From: Camelus bactrianus
Taxonomy: Eukaryota > Chordata > Mammalia > Artiodactyla > Camelidae
DNA: 64,000 bases
Direction: 5' to 3'
Assembly (NCBI RefSeq): GCF_048773025.1
Contig: NC_133550.1
Span: 5,072,176 to 5,136,175 of the forward strand
Part shown: piece after piece, positions 24,371 through 38,300 of the stretch
Layout of the letters: every line of letters starts with the position of its first letter
Position numbering within the stretch: the stretch's first letter is position 1
Position numbers and translations under genes: made by a program
Notes under the pieces: generated by a model
The model's input: the letters and a program-made list of their open reading frames with translations, nothing else
The model's database searches: none
What the model was told of the DNA's origin: nothing

Positions 24371-26030
24371 TTGCAGGAGAAACTTTTACTCTGATTTCTC
24401 AGTCTGTTTCCTAGTGCCGGTTTGAATTTACTGCAGTTTTCACTGTAAAACCGATTTGTAGCTCGTACCTCCCCTTATATATGTATGGAGTGGAGTTTGT
24501 AACTGAAAAGAAACTTTGTGTTCCCAACAAGCTAGGTGAAGGAAGGCTTTCACACACACTTATTTCTCAGAACTGAGCATGTGGAGAGACGTTCGTTCAT
24601 TTAGCACAAAGGGAACGGGTTGATGGAGAAACTTTACTCTGGTTTCTCAGTCTGTTTCCTACTGAATGTTTGAAGTTCCTGCAGTTTTCACTGTAAAAAC
24701 GAGTTGGAGCTAGTACCACCCCATATATATGTATGGAGTGGAGTTTGCAACTGAAAAGTAACTTTGTGTTCCCAACAAGTTAGGTGAAGTGCGGCTTTGA
24801 CACACACTTATCTCTCAGAAATGAGCATGTGGAGAGAAGTTCGTTCATCAAGCCCAAAGGGAACAGATTGCAGGAGAAACTTTTACTCTGGTTTCTCAGT
24901 CTGTTTTCTAGTGCCGGTTTGAAGTTTCTGCACTTTTCACTGTAAAACCGAGTTGGAGCTCGTACCTCCCCATATATATGTATGGAGTGGAGGTAGCAAG
25001 TGAAAAGAATTTTGTGTTCCCAACAAGCTAGGTGAAGGACGGCTTTCACACACACTTATCTCTCAGAACTTAGCATGCGGAGAGACGTTCGTTCATCTAG
25101 CACAAAGGAACGCGTTGCAGGAAAAATTTTTACTCTGGTTCCTCAGTCTGTTTCCTTGTGCCGGTTTGAAGGTACTGTAGTTTTCAGTGTAAAACCGAGT
25201 TGGAGATCGTACCTCCCCATATATATGTATGGAGTGGAGTTTGCAACTGAAAAGAATCTTTGTGTTCCCAACAAGCTAGGTGAAGTACGGCTTTCACACA
25301 CACTTATCTCTCAGTACTGAGCATGTGGAGAGACGTTTGTTCATTTAGCACAAAGGTAAAGGACTTCAGAAGAAACATTTACTCTGGTTTCTCAGTCTGT
25401 TTCCTAGTGCCGGTTTGAAGTTACTGCAGTTTTCACTGTAAAACCGATTTGGGGCTCGTACCTCCCCATATATATGTATGGAGTGGAGTTTGCAACTGAA
25501 AAGAATCTTTGTGTTCCCAACAAACTAGGTGAAGGACGGCTTTCACACACACTTATCTAACAGAACTGAGCATGTGGAGAGACGTTCGTTCATCTAGCAC
25601 AAAGGGAACGTTTTGCAGGAGAAACTTTTACTCTGGTTTCTCAATCTGTTTCCTAATGTCGGTGTGAAGTTCCAGCAGTTTTCACTGTAAAACCGAGTTG
25701 GAGCTCGTACCTCCCCATATATACTTATGGTGTGGAGTTTGCATGTGAAAAGAAACTTTGTTTTCCCAACAAGCTAGATTAAGGACGGCTTTCACACAAA
25801 CTTATCTCTCAGAACTGAGCATGTGGAGAGACGTTCGTTCATCTAGCACAAAGGGAACGGGTTGCAGGAGAAACTTTTTCTCTGGATTCTCAGTCTGTTT
25901 CCTAGTGCCGGTTTGAAGTTCCTGCAGTTTTCACTGTAAAACCGAGTTGGAGCTCGTACCTCCCCATATATACGTATGGTGTGGGGTTTGCATGTGAAAA
26001 GAAACTTTGTGTTCCCAACAAGCTAGCTGA
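24370..26030 (+). repeat. 9-monomer-spaced block, copy 1 (partner 26,610-28,270)
   Basis: About 6.7 monomers match 26,610-28,270 at an offset of 2,238-2,241 bp. The shared order is ctctgatttctcag, ggttgatggag, tttctgcacttttca, ggaaaaatttttactctggttcc, gtaaaggacttcagaag, then gtgtgaagttccagcag. Near 24,845 a change in this copy removes the stop normally present once per monomer on the minus strand, so a chance frame there is longer than usual. Confidence 0.8.
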
Positions 26031-26059
26031 AGGACGGCTTTCACACACATTTATCTATC

Positions 26060-26560
26060 AGAACTGAGCATGTGGAGAGACTTTCGTTCATCTAGCACAA
26101 AGGGAGCGGGTTGCAGGAGAAACTTTTACTCTGGATTCTCAGTCTGGTTCCTAGTGCCGGTTTGAAGTTACTGCAGTTTTCACTGTAAAACCGAGTTGGA
26201 GCTCGTACCTCCCCATATATATGTATGGATTGGAGTTTGCAACTGAAAAGAATCTTTGTGTTCCCAACAAGCTAGGTGAAGGACGGCTTTCACACACACT
26301 TATCTCTCAGAACTGAGCATGTGGAGAGACGTTCGTTCATCTAGCACAAATGGTACGGGTTGCAGGAGAAACTTTTACTCTGGATTCTCAGTCTGTTTCC
26401 TAGAGCCGGTTTGAATTTCCTGCAGTTTTCACTGTAAAACCGAGTTGGAGCTCGTACCTCCCCATATATACGTATGAAGTGGAGTTTGCATGTGAAATGA
26501 AACTTTGTGTTCCCAACAAGCTAGGTGAAGGACGGCTTTCACACACACTTATCTCTCAGA
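26060..26560 (+). repeat. 15-monomer-spaced two-monomer block (partner 29,790-30,290)
   Basis: The pair agggagcggg and aatggtacgggttgcagg, followed by gaagtggagtttgcatgtg with gaaatgaaac, recurs at +3,732 bp. The downstream monomer at 30,300 then matches 25,080 and 27,310 instead, so the second copy is joined to different material. Confidence 0.7.
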
Positions 26561-26609
26561 ATTGAGCATGTGGAGAGACGTTCGTTCATCTAGCACAAAG
26601 GGAACGGTT

Positions 26610-28270
26610 TGCAGGAGAAACTTTTACTCTGATTTCTCAGTCTGTTTCCTAGTGCCGGTTTGAATTTACTGCAGTTTTCACTGTAAAACCGAGTTGTAGC
26701 TCGTACCTCCCCTTATATATGTATGGAGTGGAGTTTGTAACTGAAAAGATACTTTGTGTTCCCAACAAGCTAGGTGAAGGAAGGCTTTCACACACACTTT
26801 TTTCTCAGAACTGAGCATGTGGAGAGACGTTCGTTCATTTAGCACAAAGGGAACGGGTTGATGGAGAAACTTTACTCTGGTTTCTCAGTCTGTTTCCTAC
26901 TGAATGTTTGAAGTTCCTGCAGTTTTCACTGTAAAAACGAGTTGGAGCTAGTACCACCCCATATATATGTATGGAGTGGAGTTTGCAACTGAAAAGTAAC
27001 TTTGTGTTCCCAACAAGTTAGGTGAAGTGTGGCTTTGACACACACTTCTCTCTCAGAAATGAGCATGTGGAGAGAAGTTCGTTCATCTAGCACAAAGGGA
27101 ACAGATTGCAGGAGAAACTTTTACTCTGGTTTCTCAGTCTGTTTTCTAGTGCCGGTTTGAAGTTTCTGCACTTTTCACTGTAAAACCGAGTTGGAGCTCG
27201 TACCTCCCCATATTTATGTATGGAGTGGAGGTAGCAAGTGAAAAGAATTTTGTGTTCCCAACAAGCTAGGTGAAGGACGGCTTTCACACACACTTATCTC
27301 TCAGAACTTAGCATGTGGAGAGACGTTCGTTCATCTAGCACAAAGGAACGGGTTGCAGGAAAAATTTTTACTCTGGTTCCTCAGTCTGTTTCCTTGTGCC
27401 GGTTTGAAGTTACTGTAGTTTTCACTGTAAAATCGAGTTGGAGCTCGTACCTCCCCATATATTTGTATGGAGTGGAGTTTGCAACTGAAAAGAATCTTTG
27501 TGTTCCCAACAAGCTAGGTGAAGTACGGCTTTCACACACACTTATCTCTCAGTACTGAGCATGTGGAGAGACGTTTGTTCATTTAGCACAAAGGTAAAGG
27601 ACTTCAGAAGAAACATTTACTCTGGTTTCTCAGTCTGTTTCCTAGTGCCGGTTTGAAGTTACTGCAGTTTTCACTGTAAAACCGATTTGGGGCTCGTACC
27701 TCCCCATATATATGTATGGAGTGGAGTTTGCAACTGAAAAGAATCTTTGTGTTCCCAACAAACTAGGTGAAGGCGGGTTTCACACACACATATCTAACAG
27801 AACTGAGCATGTGGAGAGACATTCGTTCATCTAGCACAAAGGGAACGTTTTGCAGGAGAAACTTTTACTCTGGTTTCTCAATCTGTTTCCTAGTGTCAGT
27901 GTGAAGTTCCAGCAGTTTTCACTGTAAAACCGAGTTGGAGCTCGTACCTCCCCATATATACTTATGGTGTGGAGTTTGTATGTGAAAAGAAACTTTGTGT
28001 TCCCAACAAGCTAGATGAAGGACGGCTTTCACACACACTTATCTCTCAGAACTGAGCATGTGGAGAGACTTTCGTTCATCTAGCACAAAGGGAACGGGTT
28101 GCAGGAGAAACTTTTTCTCTGGTTTCTCAGTCTGTTTCCTAGTGCCGGTTTGAAGTTCCTGCAGTTTTCACTGTAAAATCGAGTTGGAGCTCGTACCTCC
28201 CCATATATACGTATGGTGTGGAGTTTGCATGTGAAAAGAAACTTTGTGTTCCCAACAAGCTAGATGAAGG
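26610..28270 (+). repeat. 9-monomer-spaced block, copy 2 (partner 24,370-26,030)
   Basis: Second copy at offset 2,238-2,241. After about 28,270 the two flanks diverge: agctagctgaagg after copy 1 against agctagatgaagg after copy 2, then unrelated variant order. Confidence 0.8.
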
Positions 28271-28359
28271 ACGGCTTTCACACACACTTATCTCTCAGAA
28301 CTGAGCATGTGGAGAGACGTTCGTTCACCTAGCACAAACGGAACGGGGTGCAGGGGAAA

Positions 28360-28830
28360 CTTTTACTCTGGTTTCTCAGTCTGTTTTCTAGTGCCGGTTT
28401 GAAGTTTCTGCACTTTTCACTGTAAAACCGAATTGGAGCTCGTACCTCCCCATATATATATATGGAGTGGAGTTTGCAAGTGAAAAGAAACTTTGTGTTC
28501 CCAATAAGCTAGGTGAAGTACAGCTTTCACACCCACTTATCTCTCAGAACTGAGCATGTGGATAGATGTTCGTTCATCTAGCACAAGGGGAACCCGTTGC
28601 AGGAGAAACTTTTACTCTGGTTTCTCAGTCTGTTTCCTATTGCCGTTTTGAAGTTCCTGCTGTTTTCACTGTAAATCCGAATTGGAGCTCGTACCTTCCC
28701 GTATATATGTATGGAGTGTAATTTGCAACTGAAAAGAAACTTTGTGTTCCCAACAAGCTGGGTGAAGGACGGCTTTCAGACACACTTATCTCTCAGAACT
28801 GAGCATGCGGAGAGACGTTCGTTCGTCTAG
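28360..28830 (+). repeat. 18-monomer-spaced two-monomer block (partner 32,840-33,300)
   Basis: Shares the tttctgcacttttca monomer, tttcacacccac (28,525 and 33,001, offset 4,476), gagagatgttcg with aaggggaaccc, and cttcccgtatatatg. Between this block and 31.8 kb the monomers are individually variable and no other long duplicate was recognised apart from 29,790-30,290 and 30,300-30,570. Confidence 0.65.
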
Positions 28831-31799
28831 CACAATGGGAACGGGTTGCAGGTGAAAATTTTACTCTGCTTTCTCAGCCTGTTTCCTACTGCTTGTTTGA
28901 AGTTCCTCCAGTTTTCACTGTAAAACCGAGTTTTAGCTAGTACATCCCCATATATATATATATGGATTGGAGTTTGCTACTTAAAAGAAACATTGTGTTC
29001 CCAACAAGCTAGGAGAATGACGGCTTTTACACACACTTATCTCTTCAGACTGAGCATGTGGAGAGACGTTCGGTCATCTAGCACAAAGGGAACGGGATGC
29101 AGGAGAAATTTTTACTCTGGATTCTCAGTCTGTTACCTAGTGCCGGTTTGAAGTAACTGCAGTTTTCACTGTAAAACCGATTTGGGGCTCGTACCTCCCC
29201 ATATATATGTATGGAGTGGAGTTTGCAACTGAAAAGAATCTATGTGTTCCCAACAAGCTAGGTGAAGGACGGCTTTCACACACACTTATCTCTCAGAACT
29301 GTGCATGTGGAGAGACGTTCGGTCATCTAGCAAAAATGGAAAGGTTTTCAGGAGAAACTTTTAATCTGGATTCTCAGTCTGTTTCCTAGTGCCGGTTTGA
29401 ATTTCCTGCAGTTTTCACTGTAAAACAGGTTGGAGCTCGTACCTCCCCACATATACGTATGGTGTGGAGTTGGCAAGTGAAAAGAAACTTTGTGTTCCCA
29501 ACATGTTAGTTGAAGGACGGCTTTCACACACACATATCTCTCAGAACTGAGCATGTGGAGAGACGTTCATTCATCTAGCACGAAGGGATCGGGTTGCTGG
29601 AGAAACTTTTACTCTGGTTTCTCCGTCTGTTTAATAGTGCCGGTTTGAAGTTCCTGCAGTTTTCACTGTAAAACCGAGTTGGAGCTCGTACCTCCTCATA
29701 TATACGTATGGAGTGGAGTTTGCAATTGAAAAGAAACTATGTGTTCCCAACAAGCTAGATGAAGGACGGCTTTCACACACATTTATCTCTCAGAAATGAG
29801 CATGTGGAGAGACTTTCGTTCATCTAGCACAAAGGGAGCGGGTTGCAGGAGAAACTTTTACTCTGGATTCTCAGTCTGTTTCCTAGTGCCGGTTTGAATT
29901 TACTGCAGTTTTCACTGTAAAACCGAGTTGGAGCTCGTACCTCCCCATATATATGTATGGAGTGGAGTTTGCAACTGAAAAGAATCTTTGTGTTCCCAAC
30001 AAGCTAGGTGAAGGACGGCTTTCACACACACTTATCTCTCAGAACTGACCATGTGGAGAGACGTTCGTTCATCTAGCACAAATGGTACGGGTTGCAGGAG
30101 AAACTTTTACTCTGGATTCTCAGTCTGTTTCCTAGTGCCGGTTTGAATTTCCTGCAGTTTTCACTGTAAAACCGAGTTGGAGCTCGTACCTCCCCATATA
30201 TACGTATGAAGTGGAGTTTGCATGTGAAATGAAACTTTGTGTTCCCAACAAGCTAGGTGAAGGACGGCTTTCACACACACTTATCTCTCAGAACTTAGCA
30301 TGCGGAGATACGTTCGTTCATCTAGCACAAAGGAACGGGTTGCAGGAAAAATTTTTACTCTGGTTCCTCAGTCTGTTTCCTTGTGCCGGTTTGAAGATAC
30401 TGTAGTTTTCACTGTAAAACCGAGTTGGAGCTCGTACCTCCCCATATATATGTATGGAGTGGAGTTTGCAACTGAAAAGAATCTTTGTGTTCCCAACAAG
30501 CTAGGTGAAGTACGGCTTTCACACACACTTTTCTCTCAGTACTGAGCATGTGGAGAGACGTTCGTTCATTTAGCACAAAGGAACGGGTTGCAGGAAAAAT
30601 TATTACTCTGGTTTCTCAGTCTGTTTCCTAGTTCCGGATTTAAGTTACTGTAGTTTTCACTATAAAACCGAGTTGGGGCTCGTACCTCCCCATATATATG
30701 TATGGAGTGGAGTTTGCAACTGAAAAGAAACTTTTTCATCCAAACAAGTTAGGTGAAGTACGGCTTTCACACACACTTATCTCTCAGTACTGAGCATGTG
30801 GAGAGACGTTCGTTCATCTAGCACAAAGGGAACGTTTTGCAGGAGAAACTTTTACTCTGGTTTCTCAATCTGTTTCCTAGTGTCGGTGTGAAGTTCCAGC
30901 AGTTTTCACTGTAAAACCGGGTTGGAGCTCGTACCTCCCCATATATACTTATGGTGTGGAGTTTGCATGTGAAAAGAAACTTTGTGTTCCCAACAAGCTA
31001 GATGAAGGACGGCTTTCACACACACTTATCTCTCAGAACTGAGCATGTGGAGAGACGTTCGTTCATGTAGCACAAATGGAAAGGGTTGCAGGAGAAACTT
31101 TTTCTATGGTTTCTCAGTGTGTTTCCTAGTGCTGGTATGAAGTTCCTGCAGTTTTCAATGTAAAACCGAGTTTGAGCTCGTACCTCCTCATATATACGTA
31201 TGGAATGGAGTTTGCAAGTGAAAAGAAACTTTGTGTTCCCAACAAGCTATATGAAGGACGGCTTTCACACACATTTATCTCTCAGAACTGAGCATGTTGA
31301 GAGACTTTCGTTCATCTAGCACAAAGGGAATCCGTTGCAGGAGAAACTTTTACTCTGGTTTCTCAGTCTTTTTCCTAGTGCCGGTTTGAAATTACTGCAG
31401 TTTTCACTGTAAAACTGATTTGGAACTCGTTCCTACCCTTATATATGTATGGAGTGGAGTTTGCAACTGAAAAGAATCTTTGTGTTCCCAACAAGCTAGG
31501 TGAAGGACGGCTTTCACACACACTTATCACTCAGAACTGAGCATGTGGAGGTACGTTCATTCATCTAGCACAAATGGAACGTTTTGCAGGAGAAACATTT
31601 ACTCTGGTTTCTCAGTCTGTTTCCTAGTGCCGGTTTGAAGTTACTGCAGTTTTCACTGTAAAACCGAGTTGGAGCTCGTACCTCCCCATATATACGTATG
31701 GAGTGGTGTTTGCATGTGAAAAGAAACTTTGTTTTCCCAACAAGCTAGGTGAAAGGCGGCTTTCATACACACTTAACTCTCAGAATTGAGCATGTGGAG

Positions 31800-32790
31800 A
31801 GACGTTCGTTCATCTAGCACAAAGGGAACGGGTTGCAGGAGAAACTATTACTCTGATTTCTCAGTCTGTTTCCTAGTGCCGGTTTGAAGTTACTGCAGTT
31901 TTCAGTGTAAAACCGAGTAGAAGCTCGTACCTCCCCATATATATGTATGGAGTGGAATTTGCAACTGAAAAGAAACTTTGTGTTCCCAACAAGCAATGTG
32001 AAGAACGGCTTTCACACACAATTATCTCTCAGAACTGAGCATGTGGAGAGAGGTTCGTTCATCTAGCACAAAGGGAACGGGTTGCAGGAAAAACTTTTAC
32101 TCTGGTTTCTCATTCTTTTTCCTACTGCCTTTTTGAAGTTCCTGCAGTTTTCACTGTAAAACCGAGTTGGAGCTTGTACCTCCCCATATATATTTATTTA
32201 GTGGAGTTTGGAACTGAAAAGATTTTGTGTTCCCAACAAGCTAGGTGAAGGAAGGCTTTCACACACACTTATTTCTCAGAACTGAGCATGTGGAGAGACG
32301 TTCGTTTATCTAGTAAAAGGGAACTGGTGGCAGGAGAAACTTTACTCTGGTTTCTCATTCTGTTTCCTACTGCATGTTTGAAGTTCCTGCAGTTTTCCTG
32401 TAAAACCGAGTTGGAGATAGTACCTCCCCATATATATGTATGGAGTGGAGTTTGCAACTGAAAAGAAACTTTTCCATCCAAACAAGCTAGGTGAAGTACG
32501 GCTTTCACCCACACTTATCTCTCAGTACTGAGCATGTGGAGAGACGTTCGTTCATTTAGCACAAATGTAAAGGATTTCAGGAGAAACATTTTCTCTGGTT
32601 TCTCAGTCTGTTTCCTACTGCCGGTTTGAAGTTCCTGCAGTTTTCACTGTAAAACCGATTTGGAGCTAGTAACTCCCCATATATATGAATGGAATGGAGT
32701 TTCCAAGTGAAAAGAAACTTTGTGTTCCCAACAAGCTAATTGAAGGACGGCTTTCACACACACTAATCTCTGAGAACTGAGCATGTGGAG
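31800..32790 (+). repeat. 8-monomer-spaced block, copy 1 (partner 33,790-34,780)
   Basis: Four monomers match 33,790-34,780 at an offset of about 1,986-1,988 bp. Shared markers are gaaactattactctgattt, ctcattctttttcctactgc, gttcgtttatctagtaaa, ccatatatatgaatggaatg and actaatctctgagaactg. Scattered differences show that it is older than the 1,992-bp pair at 7.8-11.8 kb. Confidence 0.75.
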
Positions 32791-33789
32791 AGATGTTCGT
32801 TCATCTAGCACAAGGGGAACCAGTTGCAGGAGAAACTTTTACTCTGGTTTCTCAGTCTGTTTTCTAGTGCCGGTTTGAAGTTTCTGCACTTTTCACTGTA
32901 AAACCGAATTGGAGCTCGTACCTCCCCATATATATTTATGGAGTGGAGTTTGCAAGTGAAAAGAAACTTTGTGTTCCCAATAAGCTAGGTGAAGTAGAGC
33001 TTTCACACCCACTTATCTCTCAGAACTGAGCATGTGGAGAGATGTTCGTTCATCTAGCAAAAGGGGAACCCGTTGCAGGAGAAACTTTTACTCTGGTTTC
33101 TCAGTCTGTTTCCTAGTGCCAGTTTGAAGTTCCTGCAGTTTTCACTGTAAATCCGAGTTGGAGCTCGTACCTTCCCGTATATATGTATGGAGTGGAATTT
33201 GCAACTGAAAAGAAACTTTGTGTTCCCAACAAGCTGGGTGAAGGACGGCTTTCACACACACTTATCTCTCATAACTGAACATGCGGAGAGATGTTCTTTC
33301 ATCTAGCCCAAAAGGAACGGAATGCAGGAGAAACTTATACTCTGGTTTCTCATTCTGTTTCCTAGGGCCGGTATGAAGTTACTGCAGTTTTCACTGTAAA
33401 TCCGATTTGGAGCTTGTACCTCCCCATATATATAAATGGAGTGGAGTTTGCAACTGAAAAGTATCTTTGTGTTCCCAACAAGATTGTTGAAGGACGGCAT
33501 TCACACACACTTATCTCTCAGAACTGAGCATGTGGAGAGACGTTCGTTCATCTAGCACAAAGGGAAAGGTTTGCAGGAGAAACTTTTACTCTGGTTTCTC
33601 AGTTTTTTCCTAGTGCCGGTTTGAAGTTTCTGCAGTTTTCTCTGTAAAACCGAGTTGGATCTCCTACTTCCCTATATATATGTATGGAGTGGAGTTTGCA
33701 TGTGAAAAGAAACTTTGTGTTCCCAACAAGCTGGATGAAGGACGGCTTTCAGACACACTTATCTCTCAGAACTGAGCATGTGGAGAGAC

Positions 33790-34780
33790 GTTCGTTCATC
33801 TAGCACAAAGGGAACGGGTTGCAGGGGAAACTATTACTCTGATTTCTCAGTCTGTTTCCTAGTGCCGGTTTGAAGTTACTGCAGTTTTCACTGTAAAACC
33901 GAGTTGGAGCTCGTACCTCCCCATATATATGTATGGAGTTGAGTTTACAACTGAAAAGAAACTTTGTGTTCCCAACAAGCAAGTTGAAGAACGGCTTTCA
34001 CACACAATTATCTCTCAGAACTGAGCATGTGGAGAGACGTTCGTTCATCTAGCACAAAGGGAACGGGTTGCAGGAGAAACTTTTACTCTGGTTTCTCATT
34101 CTTTTTCCTACTGCCTTTTTGAAGTTCCTGCAGTTTTCACTGTAAAACCGAGTTGGAGCTTGTACCTCCCCATATATAAGTATGGAGTGGAGTTTGGGAC
34201 TGAAAAGAGATTTTGTGTTCCCAACAAGCTAGGTTAAGGAAGGCTTTCACACACACTTATTTGTCAGAACTGAGCATGTGGAGAGACGTTCGTTTATCTA
34301 GTAAAAAGGAACGGGTTGCAGGAGAAACTTTACTCCGGTTTCTCATTCTGTTTCCTACTGCATGTTTGAAGTTCCTGCAGTTTTCACTGTAAAACCGAGT
34401 TGGAGATAGTACCTCCCCATATATATATATGAAGTGGAGTTAGCAATTGAAAAGAAACTTTTTCTTCCAAACAAGCTAGGTAAAGTACGGCTTTCACACA
34501 CACTTATCTCTCAGTACTGAGCATGTGGAGAGACGTTCGTTCATTTAGCACAAAGGTAAAGGACTTCAGGAGAAACATTTACTCTGGTTTCTCAGTCTGT
34601 TTCCTACTACTGGTTTGAAGTTCCTGCAGTTTTCACTGTAAAACCGAGTTGGAGCTAGTAACTCCCCATATATATGAATGGAATGGAGTTTCCAAGTGAA
34701 AAGAAACTTTGTGTTCCCAACAAGCTAAGTGAAGGACGGCTTTCACACACACTAATCTCTGAGAACTGAGCATGTGGAGA
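33790..34780 (+). repeat. 8-monomer-spaced block, copy 2 (partner 31,800-32,790)
   Basis: Second copy. The following monomers at 34.9-35.26 kb carry the gaagttagaacagttttcac variant, which recurs at 38.85 and 44.82 kb. Confidence 0.75.
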
Positions 34781-35559
34781 GACGTTCGTTCATCTAGCAC
34801 AAAGGGAACGGTTTGCAGGAGAAACTTTTACTCTGGTTTCTCAGTCTGTTTCCTAGTGCCGGATTTAAGTTCCTGCAGTTTTCACTGTGAAAACGAGTTG
34901 GAGCTCGTACCACCCCATATATATGTATGGAGTGGAGTTTGCAACTGAAAAGTAACTTTGTGTTCCCAATAAGCAAGGTGAAAAGCGGCTTTCACACACA
35001 CTTATCTCTCAGAACTGAGCATGCGGAGAGACGTTCGTTCATCTAGCACAAAGGGAACGGTTTGCAGGAGAAACTTTTACTCTGGTTTCTCAGTCTGTTT
35101 CCTACTGCCGGTTTGAAGTTAGAACAGTTTTCACTGTAAAACCGAGTTGGAGCTCGTACCTCTCCATATTTATGTATGGAATGGGGTTTGCAAATGAAAA
35201 GAAACTTTGTGTTCCCAACAAGCTAGGTCAAGGACGGCTTTCACACACACTTATCTCTCAGAAATGAGCATGTGGAGTGATGTTCGTTCATCTAGCACAA
35301 AGGGAACGGATTGCAGGAGAAACTTTTACTCTGGTTTCTCAGTCTGTTTCCTACTGCCGGATTGAATTTCCTGCAGTTTTCACTGTAAAACCGATTTGGA
35401 GCTTGTACCTCAGCATACATATGTATGGAGTGGAGTTTGCAAGTGAAAAGAAACTTTTTGTTCCCAACAAGCTGGGTGAAGTACGGCTTTCACACACATT
35501 TATCTCTCAGAAGTGAGCATGCAGAGAGACTTTCGTTCATCTAGCACAACGGGAACCCG

Positions 35560-38300
35560 TTGCAGGAGAAACTTTTACTCTGGTTTCTCAGTCTGTTTCC
35601 TACTGCCGGTTTGAAGTTATTGCACTTTTCACTGTAAAACCGATTTGGAGCTCGTACCTCCCCATATATATGTATGGAGTGGAGTTTGCAACTGAAAAGT
35701 ATCTTTGTGTTCCCAACAAGCTGGGTGAAGGACGGCTTTCACACACACTTATCTCTCAGAACTGAGCATGTGGAGAGACGTTCGTTCATCTAGCACAAAG
35801 GGAACCGGTTGCAGGAGAAACTTTTACTCTGGTTTCTCAGTCTGTTTCCTTGTGCCGGTTTTAAGTTCCTTCAGTTTTCACTGTAAATCAGAGTTGAAGC
35901 TGGTACCTCCCCGTATATATGTATGGAGTGGAGTTTGCATCTGAAAAGAAACTTTGTGTTCCCAACAAGCTGGGTGAAGGACGGCTTTCACACACACTTA
36001 TCTCTCAGAACTGAGCATGCGGAGAGACGTTCGTTCGTCTAGCAAAAAGGGAACGGGTTGCAGGTGAAAATTTTACTCTGGATTCTCAGCCTGTTTCCTA
36101 CTGCTGGTTTGAAGTTCCTGCAGTTTTCACTGTAAAACCGAGTTGGAGCTTGTACCTCCCCATATATACGTATGGTGTGGAGTTTGCAGGTGAAAAGAAA
36201 CTTTGTGTTCCCAACAAGATAGATGAAGGACGGCTTTCACACACACTTATGTCTCATAACTGAGCATGTGGAGAGACGTTCGTTCATCTAGCACAAAGGG
36301 AACGGGTTGCAGGAGAAACTTTTTCTCTGGTTTCTGAGTCTGTTTCCTAGTGCCGGTTTGAAGTTCCTGCAGTTTTCACTGTAAAACAGAGTTGGAGCTC
36401 GTACCTCCTCATATATACGTAAGGAGTGGAGTTTGCAAGTGAAAAGAAACTTTGTGTTCCCAACAAGCTAGGTGAAGGACGGCTTTCACACACATTTATC
36501 TCTCAGAACTGAGCATGTGGAGAGACTTTCGTTCATCTAGCACAAAGGGAACCCATTGCAGGAGAAACTTTTACTCTGGTTTCTCAGTCTGTTTCCTAGT
36601 TCCTTTTTGAAGTTACTGCAGTTTTCACTGTAAAACCGATTTGGAGCTCGTACCTCCCCATATAAATGTATGGAGTGGAGTTTGCAAATGAAAAGAATCT
36701 TTGTGTTCCCAACAAGCTAGGTGAAGGACGGCTTTCACACAAACTTATCTCTAATAACTGAGCATGTGGAGAGACGTTCGTTCATCTAGCACAAAGGGAA
36801 CGGGTTGTAGGAGAAACTTTTACTCTGGTTTCTCATTTTGTTTCCTAGTGCCGGTTTGAAGGTCCTGCAGTTTTCACTGTAAAACCGAGTTGGAGCTAGT
36901 ACCTGCCTATATATATATATGGAGTGGTGTTTGCAAGTGAAAGGAAACTTTGTGTTCCCAACAAGCTTGGTGAAGAGCGGCTTTCACACACGCTTATCTC
37001 TCAGAACTGACCATGCAGAGAGACTTTCGTTCATCTAGCACAAATGGAAACCGTTGCAGGAGAAACTTTTACTCTGGTTTCTCAGTCTGTTTCCTACTGC
37101 CGGTTTGAAGTTACTGCAGTTTTCACTGTAAAACCGATTTGGAGCTCGTACCTCCCCATATATATGTATGGAGTGGAGTTTGCAACTGAAAAGTATCTTT
37201 TTGTTCCCAACAAGATTGTTGAAGGACGGCTTTCACACACACTTATCTCTCAGAACTGAGCATGTGGAGAGACGTTCGTTCATCTAGCACAAAGGGAACC
37301 GGTTGCAGGAGAAACTTTTACTCTGGTTTTTCAGTCTGTTTCTTTGTGCCGGTTTGAAGTTCCTTCAGTTTTCACTGTAAATCAGAGTTGAAGCTCGTAC
37401 CTCCCCGTATATATGTATGGAGTGGAGTTTGCAACTGAAAAGAAACTTTGTGTTCCCAACAAGCTGGGTGAAGGACGGCTTTCACACACACTTATCTCTC
37501 AGAACTGAGCATGCGGAGAGACGTTCGTTCGTCTAGCACAAAGGGAACGGGTTGCAGGTGAAAATTTTACTCTGGATTCTCAGCCTGTTTCCTACTGCTG
37601 GTTTGAAGTTCCTGCAGTTTTCACTGTAAAACCGAGTTGGAGCTTGTACCTCCCCATATATACGTATGGTGTGGAGTTTGCATGTGAAAAGAAACTTTGT
37701 GTTCCCAACAAGATAGATGAAGGACGGCTTTCACACACAATTATCTCTCAGAACTGAGCATGTGGAGAGACGTTCGTTCATCTAGCAAAAAGGGAACGGG
37801 TTGCAGGAGAAACTTTTTCTCTGGTTTCTGAGTCTGTTTCCTAGTGCCGGTTTGAAGTTCCTGCAGTTTTCACTGTAAAACCGAGTTGGAGCTCGTACCT
37901 CCTCATATATACGTAAGGAGTGGAGTTTGCAAGTGAAAAGAAACTTTGTGTTCCCAACAAGCTAGGGGAAGGACGGCTTTCACACACATTTATCTCTCAG
38001 AACTGAGCATGTGGAGAGACTTTCGTTCATCTAGCACAAAGGGAACCCGTTGCAGGAGAAACTTTTACTCTGGTTTCTCAGTCTGTTTCCTAGTGCCTTT
38101 TTGAAGTTACTGCAGTTTTCACAGTAAAACCGATTTGGAGCTCTTACCTCCCCATATATATGTATGGAGTGGAATTTGCAACTGAAAAGAATCTTTGTGT
38201 TCCCAACAAGCTAGGTGAAGGACGGCTTTCACACAAACTTATCTCTCATAACTGAGCATGTGGAGAGACGTTCGTTCATCTAGCACAAAGGGAAAGTTTT
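35560..38300 (+). repeat. 6-monomer (about 1,494 bp) repeat pair, 35,560-36,800 and 37,060-38,300
   Basis: The order ccgatttggagctcg, gttccttcagttttcac with aatcagagttgaagc, cgttcgtctagc with ctcagcctg, tatggtgtggag, ttctgagtctg with tatatacgtaagg, then cctttttgaagttactgcag occurs twice at an offset of 1,494 bp. Most of this pair lies within the first copy of the 5,975-bp duplication and was therefore copied again at about 42.25-44.27 kb. Confidence 0.75.
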